From assembly GCA_037903475.1 (NCBI GenBank), contig JBAJFG010000475.1:1178001-1242000 (forward strand): a DNA stretch of 64,000 bases, read 5' to 3'. The notes under the pieces were generated by a model. It was given only the letters and a program-made list of their open reading frames with translations, was not told the origin of the DNA and did not search any database. Position 1 is the stretch's first letter; every line of letters begins with the position of its first letter. Made by a program: the position numbers and the translations under genes. This document shows, piece after piece, positions 11,160 through 21,831 of this stretch. The DNA is from Ancylostoma caninum. Lineage: Eukaryota; Nematoda; Chromadorea; Rhabditida; Ancylostomatidae.

Positions 11160-11800
11160 ATCTGACAAGGGCACGAAATTAAGCTGCCACTCTGGGGCCA
11201 GAGCTATATGGCTAGAGAGCATGTCCAACATGATGTTAGAGGCTATACTCGAAATCCGCTAAATGGTTTACAGTAGCCCACAGTTTCACATCAATGACCT
11301 TTAACAATGCTGATGATTGGAGGATACTCGAGCAGTGTGGCATGCCTTCCCGTTCTTCAGTAGCGAACTCCGGTCTGCCTTGTGCAGCTCGCAACGCGGA
11401 TTTAAAATCAGTCTTTCCCTACTCAGATCTTAATGTCTCTATGAGTTATGCCCGTTTTCGCATCTCCACACCACAGGGCAGTGCACGTGTAGGGCGCCCA
11501 GTTAGAACACTGCAGTGGACGTAGTGCAGTCACGGGGTTTCGCAATATTTTCTCATTTTTTGTACATAGGGGTAATTTCAGACCCTGATCACAATTGACA
11601 ACATCATTTTGCATGAGCGTCAACATCATCTGTCATTTTCTAGCCGAAATCGGCAATTTTTCGGTTTTCTGTGGTAATCTGCGCTTCTTTAAACCATTTA
11701 GCAGATTTCGAGTACGGCCTGTAGCATCATGTTGGACATATATTCTAACCATATAGGTCTCGTCCTGGGATGGCAGCTCAAGTTCGTGCACTTCCTTGTG
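11160..11800. repeat. Inverted repeat with ~110-bp arms
   Basis: The left arm (about 11160-11270) and right arm (about 11690-11800) share, inverted, GTCCAACATGATG, ACTCGAAATC and GCTAAATGGTTTA blocks with scattered mismatches. The spacer of about 420 bp contains a 76-codon plus-strand ORF (11294-11524) without recognisable homology. It could be a MITE or an old inverted duplication. Confidence 0.6.
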
Positions 11801-12386
11801 AAAATTGCCCAAGCTGAGTGTCTTCTGTGAGTTATTTCAGAGGCATTATTGTTCGCCACTTTTAGCTCCTGTCCGTTTCTCAAATCCCGTATTCCCGCTA
11901 CATATTCATAATTATTTTTTGCTACTTATTTATTGCATTCTAATGTTAGCTATTGAGTAACCTTGATGGTGAACCTAATAAAAACGGAAGCAAATAAAAC
12001 GAAGGGAGATGATGAAACACAACAAAGCTTCCGTACTGACGGATGTAATAGTAAATTGAGAGTGCAAAATTAGTTAAAAGAAGCTCACAGTACCCAAAGA
12101 AGCCTGTGCCATGTACGCGACCTTACGCATGCGCCAACAACAACATCTGATAGAGAGAGAGGGGGGGGGGGAGTATAACGAAGGGTAACATTCCCAGAAT
12201 GCTTCATCAGCGACGAGCTAATGGATACCAAGCGAGGGTTCTAGGGCATCATATATTATTATCATCATTCACGAGTGCGACTTTCATTAGAGCTGATCCG
12301 AATTCTGCAACCTGGATGTACTGGACTGGTGAGCTTTTGAAGCAAAGCCTAGTCAACTGTTCAAAATTCTTTAGAGGATCAACATA

Positions 12387-12584
12387 CAGGAAGCTCCAAA
12401 TTTCCGCAGTCAAGAGGGACGTGGCCACGACGCGGCTTTAGACAGAGACACAGGCGCTCGGCATGCTGCCACTGGTTGGCTGCAGAGTCAGAGAAGCCAG
12501 AGGCAGCATAGAGAGCGCCTGTGTCTGATCAAGGAGCCGCGCCGTGGCCACGCCCTCTTGACTGCGGACATTTGGAGCTTCCTG
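12387..12584. mobile_element. TA-flanked palindromic MITE (Tc1/mariner-like)
   Basis: The 198-bp element starts CAGGAAGCTCCAAAT and ends ATTTGGAGCTTCCTG. The arms are about 70 bp and continue through GCAGTCAAGAGGG and GTGGCCACG. It is flanked by TA on both sides (12385-12386 and 12585-12586), the duplication expected for Tc1/mariner transposition. No coding capacity, hence non-autonomous. Confidence 0.8.
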
Positions 12585-12885
12585 TAGATCTACCGAAAAT
12601 CATCGACACAACGCTTCAGCTATCTTTGCTGGATATCATTAGAGCACCCTGAAAATTTTAACAAAGCTATCAGAAATGACGAGGACTGTCCGATACAACA
12701 ATGAGAAGCGTGAGCCGAAACCAGTGAAGACTGCTTCAAACGTCAAGCGTCATAATCGCATTTGGGATTTCCATGGAAATTGAACGATAGAGTGCACCGA
12801 GCAGTGGCAAGCCTCCTTGGATCCTTAGCACCATTTCACTCGCTGCTACCACTAGGAGCTACCAGTTTCAGCAGAAATGGTTTAA

Positions 12886-13300
12886 AGGCAGTGTGTCACC
12901 TCGTTTCGTGAGTTGAAAATACCAACAGACTCTAGACCTCGTCACATTAATTCCAATGATGTACGTCGAAGCTCATAAAAATGACGAAAACCCCCGTTTT
13001 CGGAGTGTCCGAAAGTGCAGTTCACGGACCACTTGGGCGGAGCGGTCCGTGAATGTGCTGGCTGCGCGCCACGTCTGCAGCGTTGGCCGACACGTCCAGA
13101 CGTGTCCGATGGATGAGATCAAAGGATTCACGCGTCCACTCGGCTCGACAAACTGTTACAAATCCCGTACCGAAAAACGTTTGAAAGTAGGGTTTAAAGA
13201 CCTTTTTGTAACATATTCGGTATACCGTTGGATTCAGAGTGTCGAGGAGATTCAGAATCTGGTAAAACCTCAGACACGAAAACGTGGTGAGATACTGCCT
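12886..13300. mobile_element. TTAA-flanked AGGCAG MITE, copy 1
   Basis: The 415-bp element is bordered by TTAA on both sides (12882-12885, 13301-13304). Its TIRs of about 38 bp begin AGGCAGTGTGTCACCTCG and, read from the other end, AGGCAGTATCTCACCACG. TTAA duplication is the hallmark of piggyBac-type transposition. The internal hairpin TTCACGGACC/GGTCCGTGAA at about 13020-13052 is also visible. The 138-codon ORF at 12956-13372 crosses the right end and is probably a by-product. Confidence 0.75.
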
Positions 13301-13751
13301 TTAAGTGGGTGTCCGAGAAGTGACAGCAAATGTAGTAGGAACTGGCCCGCTACTTCTCGTCATCGGAAATGAATGATGTTCCAGTGTCCTGGACAAGCGC
13401 GCAGGCTTGCATCTGCGCGAGCGTGTATTACCATGATCAGCGACACCGCTCACAAATCTCGATAAAAAGGGGGGAAACGTAAGCTAATGGATATGAATGA
13501 GTCTAGTTTCTTCGTCGTCTGTCAATTGAACACTTAGACTTATTATAAAATGAAAACAAACGCTGGACTTTCACGAAATATTATTCCAGGCCAGCCTCTC
13601 TGCTCAATTTATGGGACAAATACAGCCTGAAAGACAGCCTAAGCTCCAGTCGACTTTAGATGCTCAACATACAAGCCTGGTTATATACTGCGCCCACCTC
13701 ATCCCCTCTTATTTTTGAATGCTCAATTTTATTCAAGCCTGGGAATAGCTT

Positions 13752-14153
13752 GTGATAGATTTCACTTTTAACGCCAGTCAGCGGAGGCCAAAAAGGCCAA
13801 GATCCCAGTTTCTCTTGCAACTCTCGCCATTTTCGGCCGCCATGGAAAAATATCTATTTTTCTATGGAAGAAGGGTAAAATTTCAAGTTTGTTGTCTGAT
13901 ACTACTCGTGACTAACGTCTTCGTTGACTCAGATGAGATGAAGCAGTGTCTAAGGGATTTCTTCCGTAGCCTCACCTCAGCAATTCGAGCTGCCACATTT
14001 CATCTGAAAGCTTTTGATAAACCCGGGATGGTTCACCAGAATAGATTCGCTCAAGCCATGACGAAAAGTGTTTTTTTAATGAGTGGCGAGGCTCCCACGG
14101 TGGTTTCGGGTCTGTGCTCTCGCAAAATATCCTTTAAAGGCAGCAGGAGCTGA
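13752..14153 (+). CDS. Candidate small secreted protein, C-terminus in a MITE
   Basis: This is a 133-codon frame. The internal methionine at residue 31 follows GCCGCC and starts a more plausible product: MEKYLFFYG, then a hydrophobic stretch (VCCLILLVTNVFV), then DEMKQCLRDFF. That looks like a signal peptide or anchor and a helical region. The final residues and stop codon lie inside the TTAA-flanked MITE that starts at 14138, so the original C-terminus may have been replaced. No family is recognised, and no introns are needed. Confidence 0.3.
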   Translation: MIDFTFNASQRRPKRPRSQFLLQLSPFSAAMEKYLFFYGRRVKFQVCCLILLVTNVFVDSDEMKQCLRDFFRSLTSAIRAATFHLKAFDKPGMVHQNRFAQAMTKSVFLMSGEAPTVVSGLCSRKISFKGSRS

Positions 14154-14560
14154 AATTCTCGACTCTGAGCTGAGCTGCGGTTGGTGAAGTACAGACTTGG
14201 CACATCATAAATGTGAAACGAACACAGACAATGATGGCTTACCTGCAGAGAAAATGGAACATTCGTGGACGAGTTTTCCCCGGCGCGAAAGCCATCGCGG
14301 CGCGTGGTTTTGGCCGAGTCCCGGCATGAAAGCCTGTGAATTGAATTGCATTTCGTTTTCACTTTGCGCCAAACCACGCACCGCAATGGCTTCTGCGCCG
14401 GGGAAAACTCGTCCGGCCAGGCATGTTCGCGACGAATGTTTCATTTTCTCTGCAGGTAAACCATCATTGTCTGTGTTCGTTCCACATTTATGATGTGCTG
14501 AGTCTGTACTTCATTACCCACAGCTCAGCTCGGAGTCGAGGATTTGAGCTCCTGCTGCCT
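14138..14560. mobile_element. TTAA-flanked AGGCAG palindromic MITE, copy 2
   Basis: The 423-bp element has TTAA on both sides (14134-14137, 14561-14564). Its ends are AGGCAGCAGGAGCT and AGCTCCTGCTGCCT, and the two halves are inverse copies almost to the centre. Shared blocks include CACATCATAAATGTG, ACAGACAATGATGG and GGAAAACTCGTCC. Mirror ORFs on both strands inside it are products of the palindrome. Confidence 0.8.
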
Positions 14561-14564
14561 TTAA

Positions 14565-15890
14565 TGTCGACGTATGAATTATTAGCTGAGGAGACACGAA
14601 CTTTTGGGAATGACGCAACATAGGAATTTAGAGCTTGAGATTTTTTATCTCAGTTCTTGAAAGAGTGCATGCTGAGTAGTCAAAAAGTCATCAGGGGAAA
14701 ATGCGCAGTGGCAAAGTTCAACACGAGTGCATATCCAGCCATCATAGAACCCCATAACCGATGAGAATTAACCGTTATAAAGGAATTGAAGCTCGACAGG
14801 GGAGAGCGACCCACCCTGAAAAAACCAAAAGAGCAACGGAATTGTAGGGAGGCAAATCATTGCTTATTTTTGAATTTGTAACGACGCTGATTACTAGCGA
14901 CGGCAGCAGTACAGTTCGTAAACTGTAGATTGTAGGACAAAAACCACTGATTGTGTGCTCTTGGACAGATACAGCATTCAGATGGCTTTCGAAGATGCCT
15001 GCTCATAAAGGAAAAAAAACAAAGGAATGCTGATTTGTGAGCTCGTCTTGGTGGATGTGACAGATTACCAGGAAAGCCATCATATTTCCCAGCTATGGCT
15101 TGTCTGAATTTTTACACACGGGATTCTTAAAGTATGCATGTCTGGCTTCCTCGACAACTTGCCAAACCGCTCTGAAAAAAGAGGATCTACAACGTGACAC
15201 TGCGCGGGTACTGCGAAGCAGATGGTCTCGAGGTAGGGGAACAGACTGTTTAATTGATGATTGTTTCGTTGTCATCGTTTCCCAAATTGGGTACAATTGG
15301 TAAACCCATGGAAAGATTTCAATTCACGTTGGTAGTTTATGATCTCGCTCGTTTTACATAGTTTATCAAAACCTTTCATTGTCAGAAATTTCTTCACATG
15401 TCTCTTCACATTCTCTCACGATCACGGCAAGAAAAAAAAATCATCGTTGACCCCAATGTTGGCATGTTCGGCTGCTCCCGCTTTGCGAAAACACAGCAGC
15501 TCCCAACGGAGTGAGAAAAAACGTTCTATGATCCTCTCGGTTCCCTCTTATAACACTGTGAAGAATTGGCCCTGGAAATTCAAATACATCTGTTTCGGCT
15601 GAAGATAAATCCATATCTGGTCTTCTGGTTAAAGTCATTGGAGATCGCCCCCTGAAGCGAGAACACACGAAGTGTTATCAGTAAGGTGGTAGAGGGACAT
15701 CATAGCTATCAAATGCAATTGATGTTTATCCGCAACGCCTCGAAGTGCCACGGGAATACGACGTATGACTTCATCATGACCTGAACCATCACCAGCTTCT
15801 AAAGCGGAGAAATGCGCGCCCGATCTTTTTGACTTTCACGCAAGTATTCGCAACAACTTTGATATCGGCAACGAGAAATAGGCCTCTTAA
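14565..15890. other. Intergenic, no gene seen
   Basis: Only short frames occur on either strand (15093-15303, 15339-15668). None shows a domain or splice framework. Confidence 0.5.
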
Positions 15891-16587
15891 AGGCAGCAAC
15901 CACGATAATTCTCATGTGCGAAATTTTAGGTATTTTGTAGCCTAACGATAGTCTCAGTAATTCTCCGCAAGTTGCACCGCCGCAGGCATCAGCATTTCCG
16001 AGATAGAACAAGTAAGACCAGGTAGCCCGGTATCCTCGGCTGAGTGGAGGCGAAATGTGAATCAGTTGTTTTTTTCTACCGCTCTCAGTCTGTTTTCCAT
16101 TGACAAAGTTTGCTTTCCACGCACAGTTTAAGAAGTTTTACATTGTTAAGATCTGTTTTTCCCTATTTACATTCTTCCGATTGTTATTGCACCGTATGAT
16201 CCTTTTTCCTACCCAGAACATACAAATTTCCAGATCTGGTGTGAATTTCTGTTTGTTGGCTCTTTGCAGTTAACTATAAGTTTTGTTGCAGTGAATATTC
16301 CATTTTCTTTCTGCTCGTGCTCTTGCTCCTTCGGAAAACCAGCCAAATCAGTCGAGTGTCTAATTACGCTATACAATTCGTAGACAATAAAGGCAGAGTT
16401 ATCGACTTTCTTGATCTCTACCTGCATAACACAGTCACTTTGCTATAACGCAGCAAACTGTTAGCAGCTGAGAACCATTTTATTAGAAGTTCTGACACAA
16501 ATGACCACTTTGCCAATGCTCCTCATAGTCAGAAACCCTACATCGCACTAAAATATGGGTGACAAAAAATTTTCATGGGTGCTGCCT
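15891..16587. mobile_element. TTAA-flanked AGGCAG element, copy 3
   Basis: The left end is TTAA-AGGCAGCAACCACGA (from 15887) and the right end, read inverted, is TTAA-AGGCAGCACCCATGA (to 16591). The TIRs are about 14-20 bp and the element is 697 bp. It has the same terminal word and target site as copies 1 and 2 but a different interior, so these look like members of one TTAA-using group. No transposase frame was found inside. Confidence 0.65.
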
Positions 16588-16782
16588 TTAAGTAAATTAC
16601 AGAGAAGTTGTGGATGGCTTGAACGTTGATATTCTTGGATTCCACTGCTAAAATGGGAATCATCTCCTCAGAAGGCAATACTCGAAGTTCGGAGGAATTA
16701 CAATGGCATTGCCCATTCGCAGGTGCTGCCAATCAACCTGTCTGTTACTGCCGGAGTTCTGTCAGCAATGATGGCACCTATA

Positions 16783-18372
16783 CAGTGCGTATCAAAATTA
16801 AGTATCCACCCAAAAACTATAAGTAACAAAGTTCCAAAACATCCGATTGAGACGGAACCACTTCCATTCGCTTTAGTAAATACGACAACACCTTACTAAA
16901 ATATTCTTACATGGTCGCTCATGTTTTCTCATAACGTACATGCTAGCTATCACATTTTGCTTGTATCAAAATTAAGTATCCACTCTCAAGCGGACCAATT
17001 TTGTTGATCTGAAAGTGGGTATAAAAGGCTGAAATTTTTGCAAAGTTCACCTTTTGCTCTCTGCCAAGATTCGTTGCCATCGAAACCTTCTAAGCTCCGT
17101 TGAACAGGCGCAAATTGAAGTCTTACATGACGAAGGATTCTCCAATCGAACAATCGCGGCTCAGTTGGGTCGCTCTCATGGATTTGTGGACAGGTATCTG
17201 CGAAACCCATCTACATACCACAAGCAGCCTAATTCCGGTCGCCCTAAGCTGCTAACCCCCAACGATAGCAGAATGATCAAGAGCCTGGAGTCGGATTCCA
17301 CGTTGAGCCTCGCTCAGATGTGGGCTCAGTTGGATTTAAACATCTCAAGAATGACCATGTGGAGATCAGTCCGTCGGAACTGCAACATCATAAGAGAAGT
17401 AATGCTGAAGGCTCCACGCTTGACCCCTAGCACAGAGAAGCACCTCTGCTCTTCGCCAGAAATAACATGACAACGCAATGGGACAAGGCGCCTTAGATGA
17501 TGATGATGTCGATGTTCAAAATTTATTTGGATTGATGTCAATTTAACAAATCTGATTTCCAGGTAATCTTCAGTGATGAAATTGAATTCAATCTGGATGA
17601 CCTAGATCGGTACCGTCATTATTGGAGGGACTTAAGAAAGGAGCCACTCATGTCCTCAAGGCGCACCTCTGGTGGCGGTTCGCTTATGACTTGTGCCGCG
17701 TTCAGAAGTTCAGGAAAATTTGTATTGGCGCTTGTTTCCAGGAGAATGGACTCTTCCGAATATCAAGAAGTGCTGGAAACGCATTTGCTCCCTTTTTGAG
17801 AGGTATTCGGCGCCATTCTCTCGTTTTTCAGCAAAACAACACCGCCGTCCACGAGTCTCATTCAAAGAGAATTGGCTTCAGGAGCACTGCGTACATATAG
17901 TGGACTGACCTGCGTATTTGTCAGACTGTAACCAAGTTGAGATCATGTGAGGTATAATTGTACGCCACGTTTACAGGAATAAAAAAACAGTACAGCACGG
18001 CTGACGACTTGAGAGCGGTGATACTGGACGTTTGGGACCAGGATGACGACAACGCCACATAAAACCTAGTAAAAAGTATGCCACGAAGGGCTTTTGAAGT
18101 CATCCGCAACGATGGTGGACCAATCGATTGTTGATTGTCCGGTTATAATGATAAATTTGTTCAACAGTCGTAAGTGGATACATAATTTTGATACAAACAA
18201 AAAAAAACTCTTGTACAAAAATCCTGGACAAAACGGTGGAAATTAGTGGAAACAAAGGATATAGGGTTTATGCAATAAGAGAATCCTATGGAGCAAGTTC
18301 CCTTTTGTGGTAACCAATATGAGCCAAAATATTGATCAACTCGGGGTGGATACTTAATTTTGATACGCACTG
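16783..18372 (+). mobile_element. Tc1-type transposon family A, copy 1 (full length)
   Basis: The 1590-bp element is flanked by TA (16781-16782, 18373-18374). The outer TIR starts CAGTGCGTATCAAAATTAAG. A second copy of ATCAAAATTAAGTATCCAC lies about 174 bp inside the left end (16965), and a matching inverted copy lies about 172 bp inside the right end (18174-18192). That is an IR/DR layout with two likely transposase-binding sites per end. It is nearly identical to the copy at 58895-60484. Confidence 0.92.
17054..18060 (+). pseudogene. Tc1-family transposase, inactivated (copy 1)
   Basis: The N-terminal frame (17054-17470) has the paired-type DNA-binding region of Tc1 transposases (SVEQAQIEVLHDEGFSNRTI, then IAAQLGRS, GRPKLL and RMIKSLESD). 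A probable intron ends at TTTCCAG (17555-17562). The catalytic part follows in broken frames: FSDE (first Asp, codon 17575-17577), GGGSLMTC, then FQQNN where Tc1 proteins have FQQDN (Asn codon 17835-17837 in place of the second catalytic Asp). The DWPA-equivalent and final Glu follow, and a TGA at 17948-17950 stands where the conserved Trp is expected. It also has a frameshift near 17425. The enzyme is therefore dead. Confidence 0.85.
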
Positions 18373-18374
18373 TA

Positions 18375-19226
18375 TTGCGCAATCGCTACTTCTGATGAAA
18401 ATAAAAAGAATTTCGAAAATGTGTCTCAAAAACGGCCGGAAACTTTACCGGCAACCTAATAATATGTACGTAGGTCAGCCGAAAGTTCTGCCGGGAATTC
18501 TCATCTGCTTTCGTACCAAATCATTCATGGTTTGGGATGACTTTCCTGCCGGGAGCAGACTAGAGATAGCCTTCGTTTCGGGCCCGATGGACTCGATGGA
18601 GTACTACGACTCTCCACATAGACAGTAACTGTCACTTGTGAAGGATATCGTGGACAGAAGTAGACCTTCCTGTAAGTTAACGCTGGAGTGCATGCCAGCC
18701 AGGCAACCTAAAGCTGGCTTTCAGAGAGCGGAGCGAACGCCATGGATTGGCTGTAGCCCGGACCTGAACTCATTGGAGAATTAATCGAGCATCCTATCAC
18801 GAAGGGTGTACTGCAATCATCGTCAGTTTCAAACAATTGATTAGCCGAAAACAAAAATTATCGACGCCTGGGAAGATGTAGAGAGCGATTTCTTGAAGAA
18901 TCTGATGAACAGTATCCTGAATGGCCTCTTTGAAGTGCTTTCCAAGCTAAAGGGCCAATTGCCTATTAGGCTTGCTGTAAATGGTGTTGTTTCATCACTA
19001 GATTATTTAAAAAATTGAACTGTCCAGTGGTCGTATAGTTACGAGACGTTGAGGGAACTGATAAGTTCAAAATCAAAAGGTAAATGAAAAACTAGCGCAA
19101 TGAAAATTGGTGCTCAGAGGTTACTCTTATCTCTGAATCTGACGGATGGAACAGAAAAAGTCCTTCTTGGCTGCATCTTCTAGTACTGCAAAAAATAGGG
19201 TGGTCGTAAAGTTATGAAACGCAGTG
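18375..19226 (+). mobile_element. Truncated Tc1-type element family B
   Basis: The right half matches the family B element at 38953-40543: the PMDSMEYYD-type transposase remnant near 18585-18610, an inner TIR copy (GTGGTCGTATAGTTACGAGACG, 19027-19048) and an outer TIR ending CGCAGTG at 19226 followed by TA. The left half is missing and family A copy 1 abuts it at 18373, although the 18375-18520 portion does not match family B by eye. Probably a truncated or rearranged copy next to a later insertion. Confidence 0.65.
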
Positions 19227-19228
19227 TA

Positions 19229-20604
19229 GTTACACTTAGCTGTAACCATGCACTTACAACTTTTCCGTTTTTTTAAATCGTTTTCGCTACTTCCCAAACT
19301 AGGTTTACCCATAGAGCGGTGGCTGACGAAGGAGGGGTGGGGGGGGGGGAGGGTGAGCGTTGAAATTAGTTTATATTACAAATGAAAATCTTGTATTCGT
19401 TTGTCATCATTGTCTGTTTCTATTATTGCTTTTGAAATAATATTTGTTAATTATTTATTATTATAATTGATGTTTTTACTAATTTTGTTCTCCATCTGGG
19501 TCCCCAAAGCGACGGAGACCCTACTTTTTTCTCACGCTCCCCTCCCTTTCCCTCCCGCCCACTTACTGCCTCGGCACTGCCATATATGTAGTAGCCGTGA
19601 TGGTCCTGCTTCGTGGAAGCATTTCAAACTGGAGCATCCATCCAGCCTTGTGATGTGGGATCGGCCATGTTGTGGTTGCTCCTAAAAACTTATATCTCCG
19701 GATTCAAAGCGGGAGAATCAGCGGGGTCCTCTGAAATATATGGCGACACTTCTCGATTAGGCACGTAATGTTGTTGGCCTCAGCGTCCGCTAAGCTGCTG
19801 CACACCAGCGCAAAGTGAGAGTTTCGAAAAAATAATTGTTTTACCAATATGGTAACCGGCTGATGCAGACCTGTTCAGACTATGCATACCCTTTGAAGAA
19901 TAGCTCGGAAAATATACTTGCAGGTCACAACCCTTTTCTCATCGAATTCGCGAATGAGAACTTTTTTCGAATATTTTCGGACAAGAAGGAAGAACCACTG
20001 TACTAGTGATTACTGGAGGTTTCTCCCATGAGAGATGAAAAACCAACTGGAATATCTCTCTCAACTATGCGAAAAATGAGAAATAAGATTAATTATTATG
20101 CAACAAACTAGCAAATGAGTGTTTAAAAATTGATGGGAGTACCCTCGGAAAATGACAGACGTAAAATTTTAGAAGAATATTGAAAACGTAAAAGGGAAAT
20201 TGAAACAAACAATTGAAACATTGAAACATCAAAATTGTAAACCTTTGTGATCTTCGACTAACTTTAAAACATTTATATGTACGAAACATGAAAAGATCGA
20301 CTCGAAGGGAAAAATATATATGTTCAAAAAGAAAGCAATGGAGCAAGCTTAAGCCAATTATTCGAGAGACACAACATTACTAACGCATTGTTTTGGTGCC
20401 ATTTTGTGAGAAAATGCTTAATCGTGGGAATGAATTGTATACAAACAAATTGTTTGGAAAAAGCGAGTAGTGTGGAACTTCCTGGCTTCACGCCCAACCT
20501 CTAGAATCACCAACACGCCGACATGTAAAGTCGTTACAAGGGAGCTCTATGATAATAAAGTTTTCTTGGTGACAAATACACCATTGAGGTCACACGGTTG
20601 ATGG
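19229..20604. other. Intergenic; one diverged repeat
   Basis: No gene is supported. A G-run lies at 19335-19350. The segment 19865-19990 (TGCATACCCTTTGAAGAATAG, then CTTTTCTCATCGAATT) resembles 36420-36520, so an old dispersed repeat is present in both places. Confidence 0.45.
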
Positions 20605-21831
20605 CTGGGCTGGTAGTAAACCCCCTGATGTCGTGAACTCTCGGCTGCCAACATGTCGTGAAATTCTCGTTCACATTTGTCGCGAGATGTTCGTGAACTT
20701 CCTATAATAAGGCGTGTGTTCTCGCTGATGTCGTGACATAGTTGGCAGCTTAGTTTAATGACATTCTCACGAATGTGGTCGCGATCCACTTTCATGACCT
20801 CGTGGTCATGGGGCGCAGACAGCCAAAGTTAGGGAAAATAGTGCGATTCAACGAGGTGCGATGTCGCGAACCCGGACGGAGTTCGCGAACGTCCAGTTCG
20901 TTGACAACGGCCAGGCATCGGCGCAGGCCCCTGGTCAAGATCAAAACAAAGTTTCTTTGAAACAGAGCAGATTTACAAAGCTCTCAAACCTTCGTCCACA
21001 TCGCTTGTTTTGTCCACTTGCAAGCTCGACATACAGTTCAATATGAAGACACAAAATGACTGGATTTCCAAATATCCAAACCGTATTGAGCACCCTTTGA
21101 TCTTTTGAGAAGATCTGCGAAGTAGATGGTAAACAAGCCGTAAAAAGGATCCACAAAAGGGTGATCTGAGAGAACTAAGTAGCACTTATGCGGCAAAAAT
21201 GAGCGAGAAATCACAAACAGAAAACGAACCATGCACAGCGGAAGCATCATATACAATTGACACGAAGAACCTGTTCATTACTGCTTGAATTGCGTGTCTC
21301 GGCACGAATTTCAAAAAAGGATTACTGCGAAGTGAGGAAAGAACCTCCGTGCAGTCCAGACTTCCTAGTATGATTCAAAGTTTGCAGTGGAAGAGAAGAG
21401 AAGATTGTACTGTAACTGTCTGAAAAACCGCACCAAACTTATGCACCTAGCTAGAAATATATGGGGAGGGAGACTCAGACCTTCTCGAAGCTCATCTGTG
21501 ACAGCTTTCCATTCAATGAGAAGGCATAAGCAAAGCTAGTTCCACATCCAATTTTGTCATAAAGTGGATACACTATGGTTTTGGAAAAGGGTTGAAATGA
21601 AATGGGATCGAACCAGGCTAACACAGTAGTGCTCTTTATCGGCAATCACGCTAGCTGCTGCGCCATGAGCACATGATTTTCCTGCCGAACGGTTCAATGG
21701 AGATACATTGATTCGCGAGACGCGCATCGATGTCGCGAGATTCTTGCAACATGTGTGCAAATGTCGCGAACTAGATGCTAACGCGTTTGCATCTTGCCTG
21801 TCGCGACATGGGGAGTTTACTACCGGCCCTG
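20605..21831. mobile_element. hAT-like non-autonomous element
   Basis: The ends are CTGGGCTGGTAGTAAAC and, inverted, CAGGGCCGGTAGTAAAC, defining a 1227-bp element. Both subterminal regions are packed with variants of TGTCGYGA: at 20630, 20653, 20680, 20728 and 20861 on the left, and at 21731, 21757 and 21799 on the right, plus TTCGCGA variants. Terminal CAGGG and clustered subterminal motifs are typical of hAT elements. No 8-bp duplication was found and there is no transposase, so the superfamily call is tentative. Confidence 0.6.
21603..21670 (-). repeat. tRNA-like pol III promoter segment (pseudo-tRNA or SINE head)
   Basis: On the minus strand TGGCGCAGCAG fits the A-box consensus TRGYNNARNNG exactly. 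GGTTCGATCCC, about 35-40 bases downstream, fits the B-box with one mismatch. The acceptor and T-stem pairings are poor, so this is not a functional tRNA gene. It lies inside the hAT-like element. It may be a tRNA relic, a SINE head or coincidence. Confidence 0.35.

Noticed and set aside
12160..12175. GA/G-run as regulatory site
   Set aside because: Simple low-complexity run; similar G-runs at 19335 and 53538 suggest ordinary microsatellites.
14197..14493. Mirror-image ORFs on both strands
   Set aside because: They encode the same peptide words because the element at 14138-14560 is a near-perfect palindrome; not genes.
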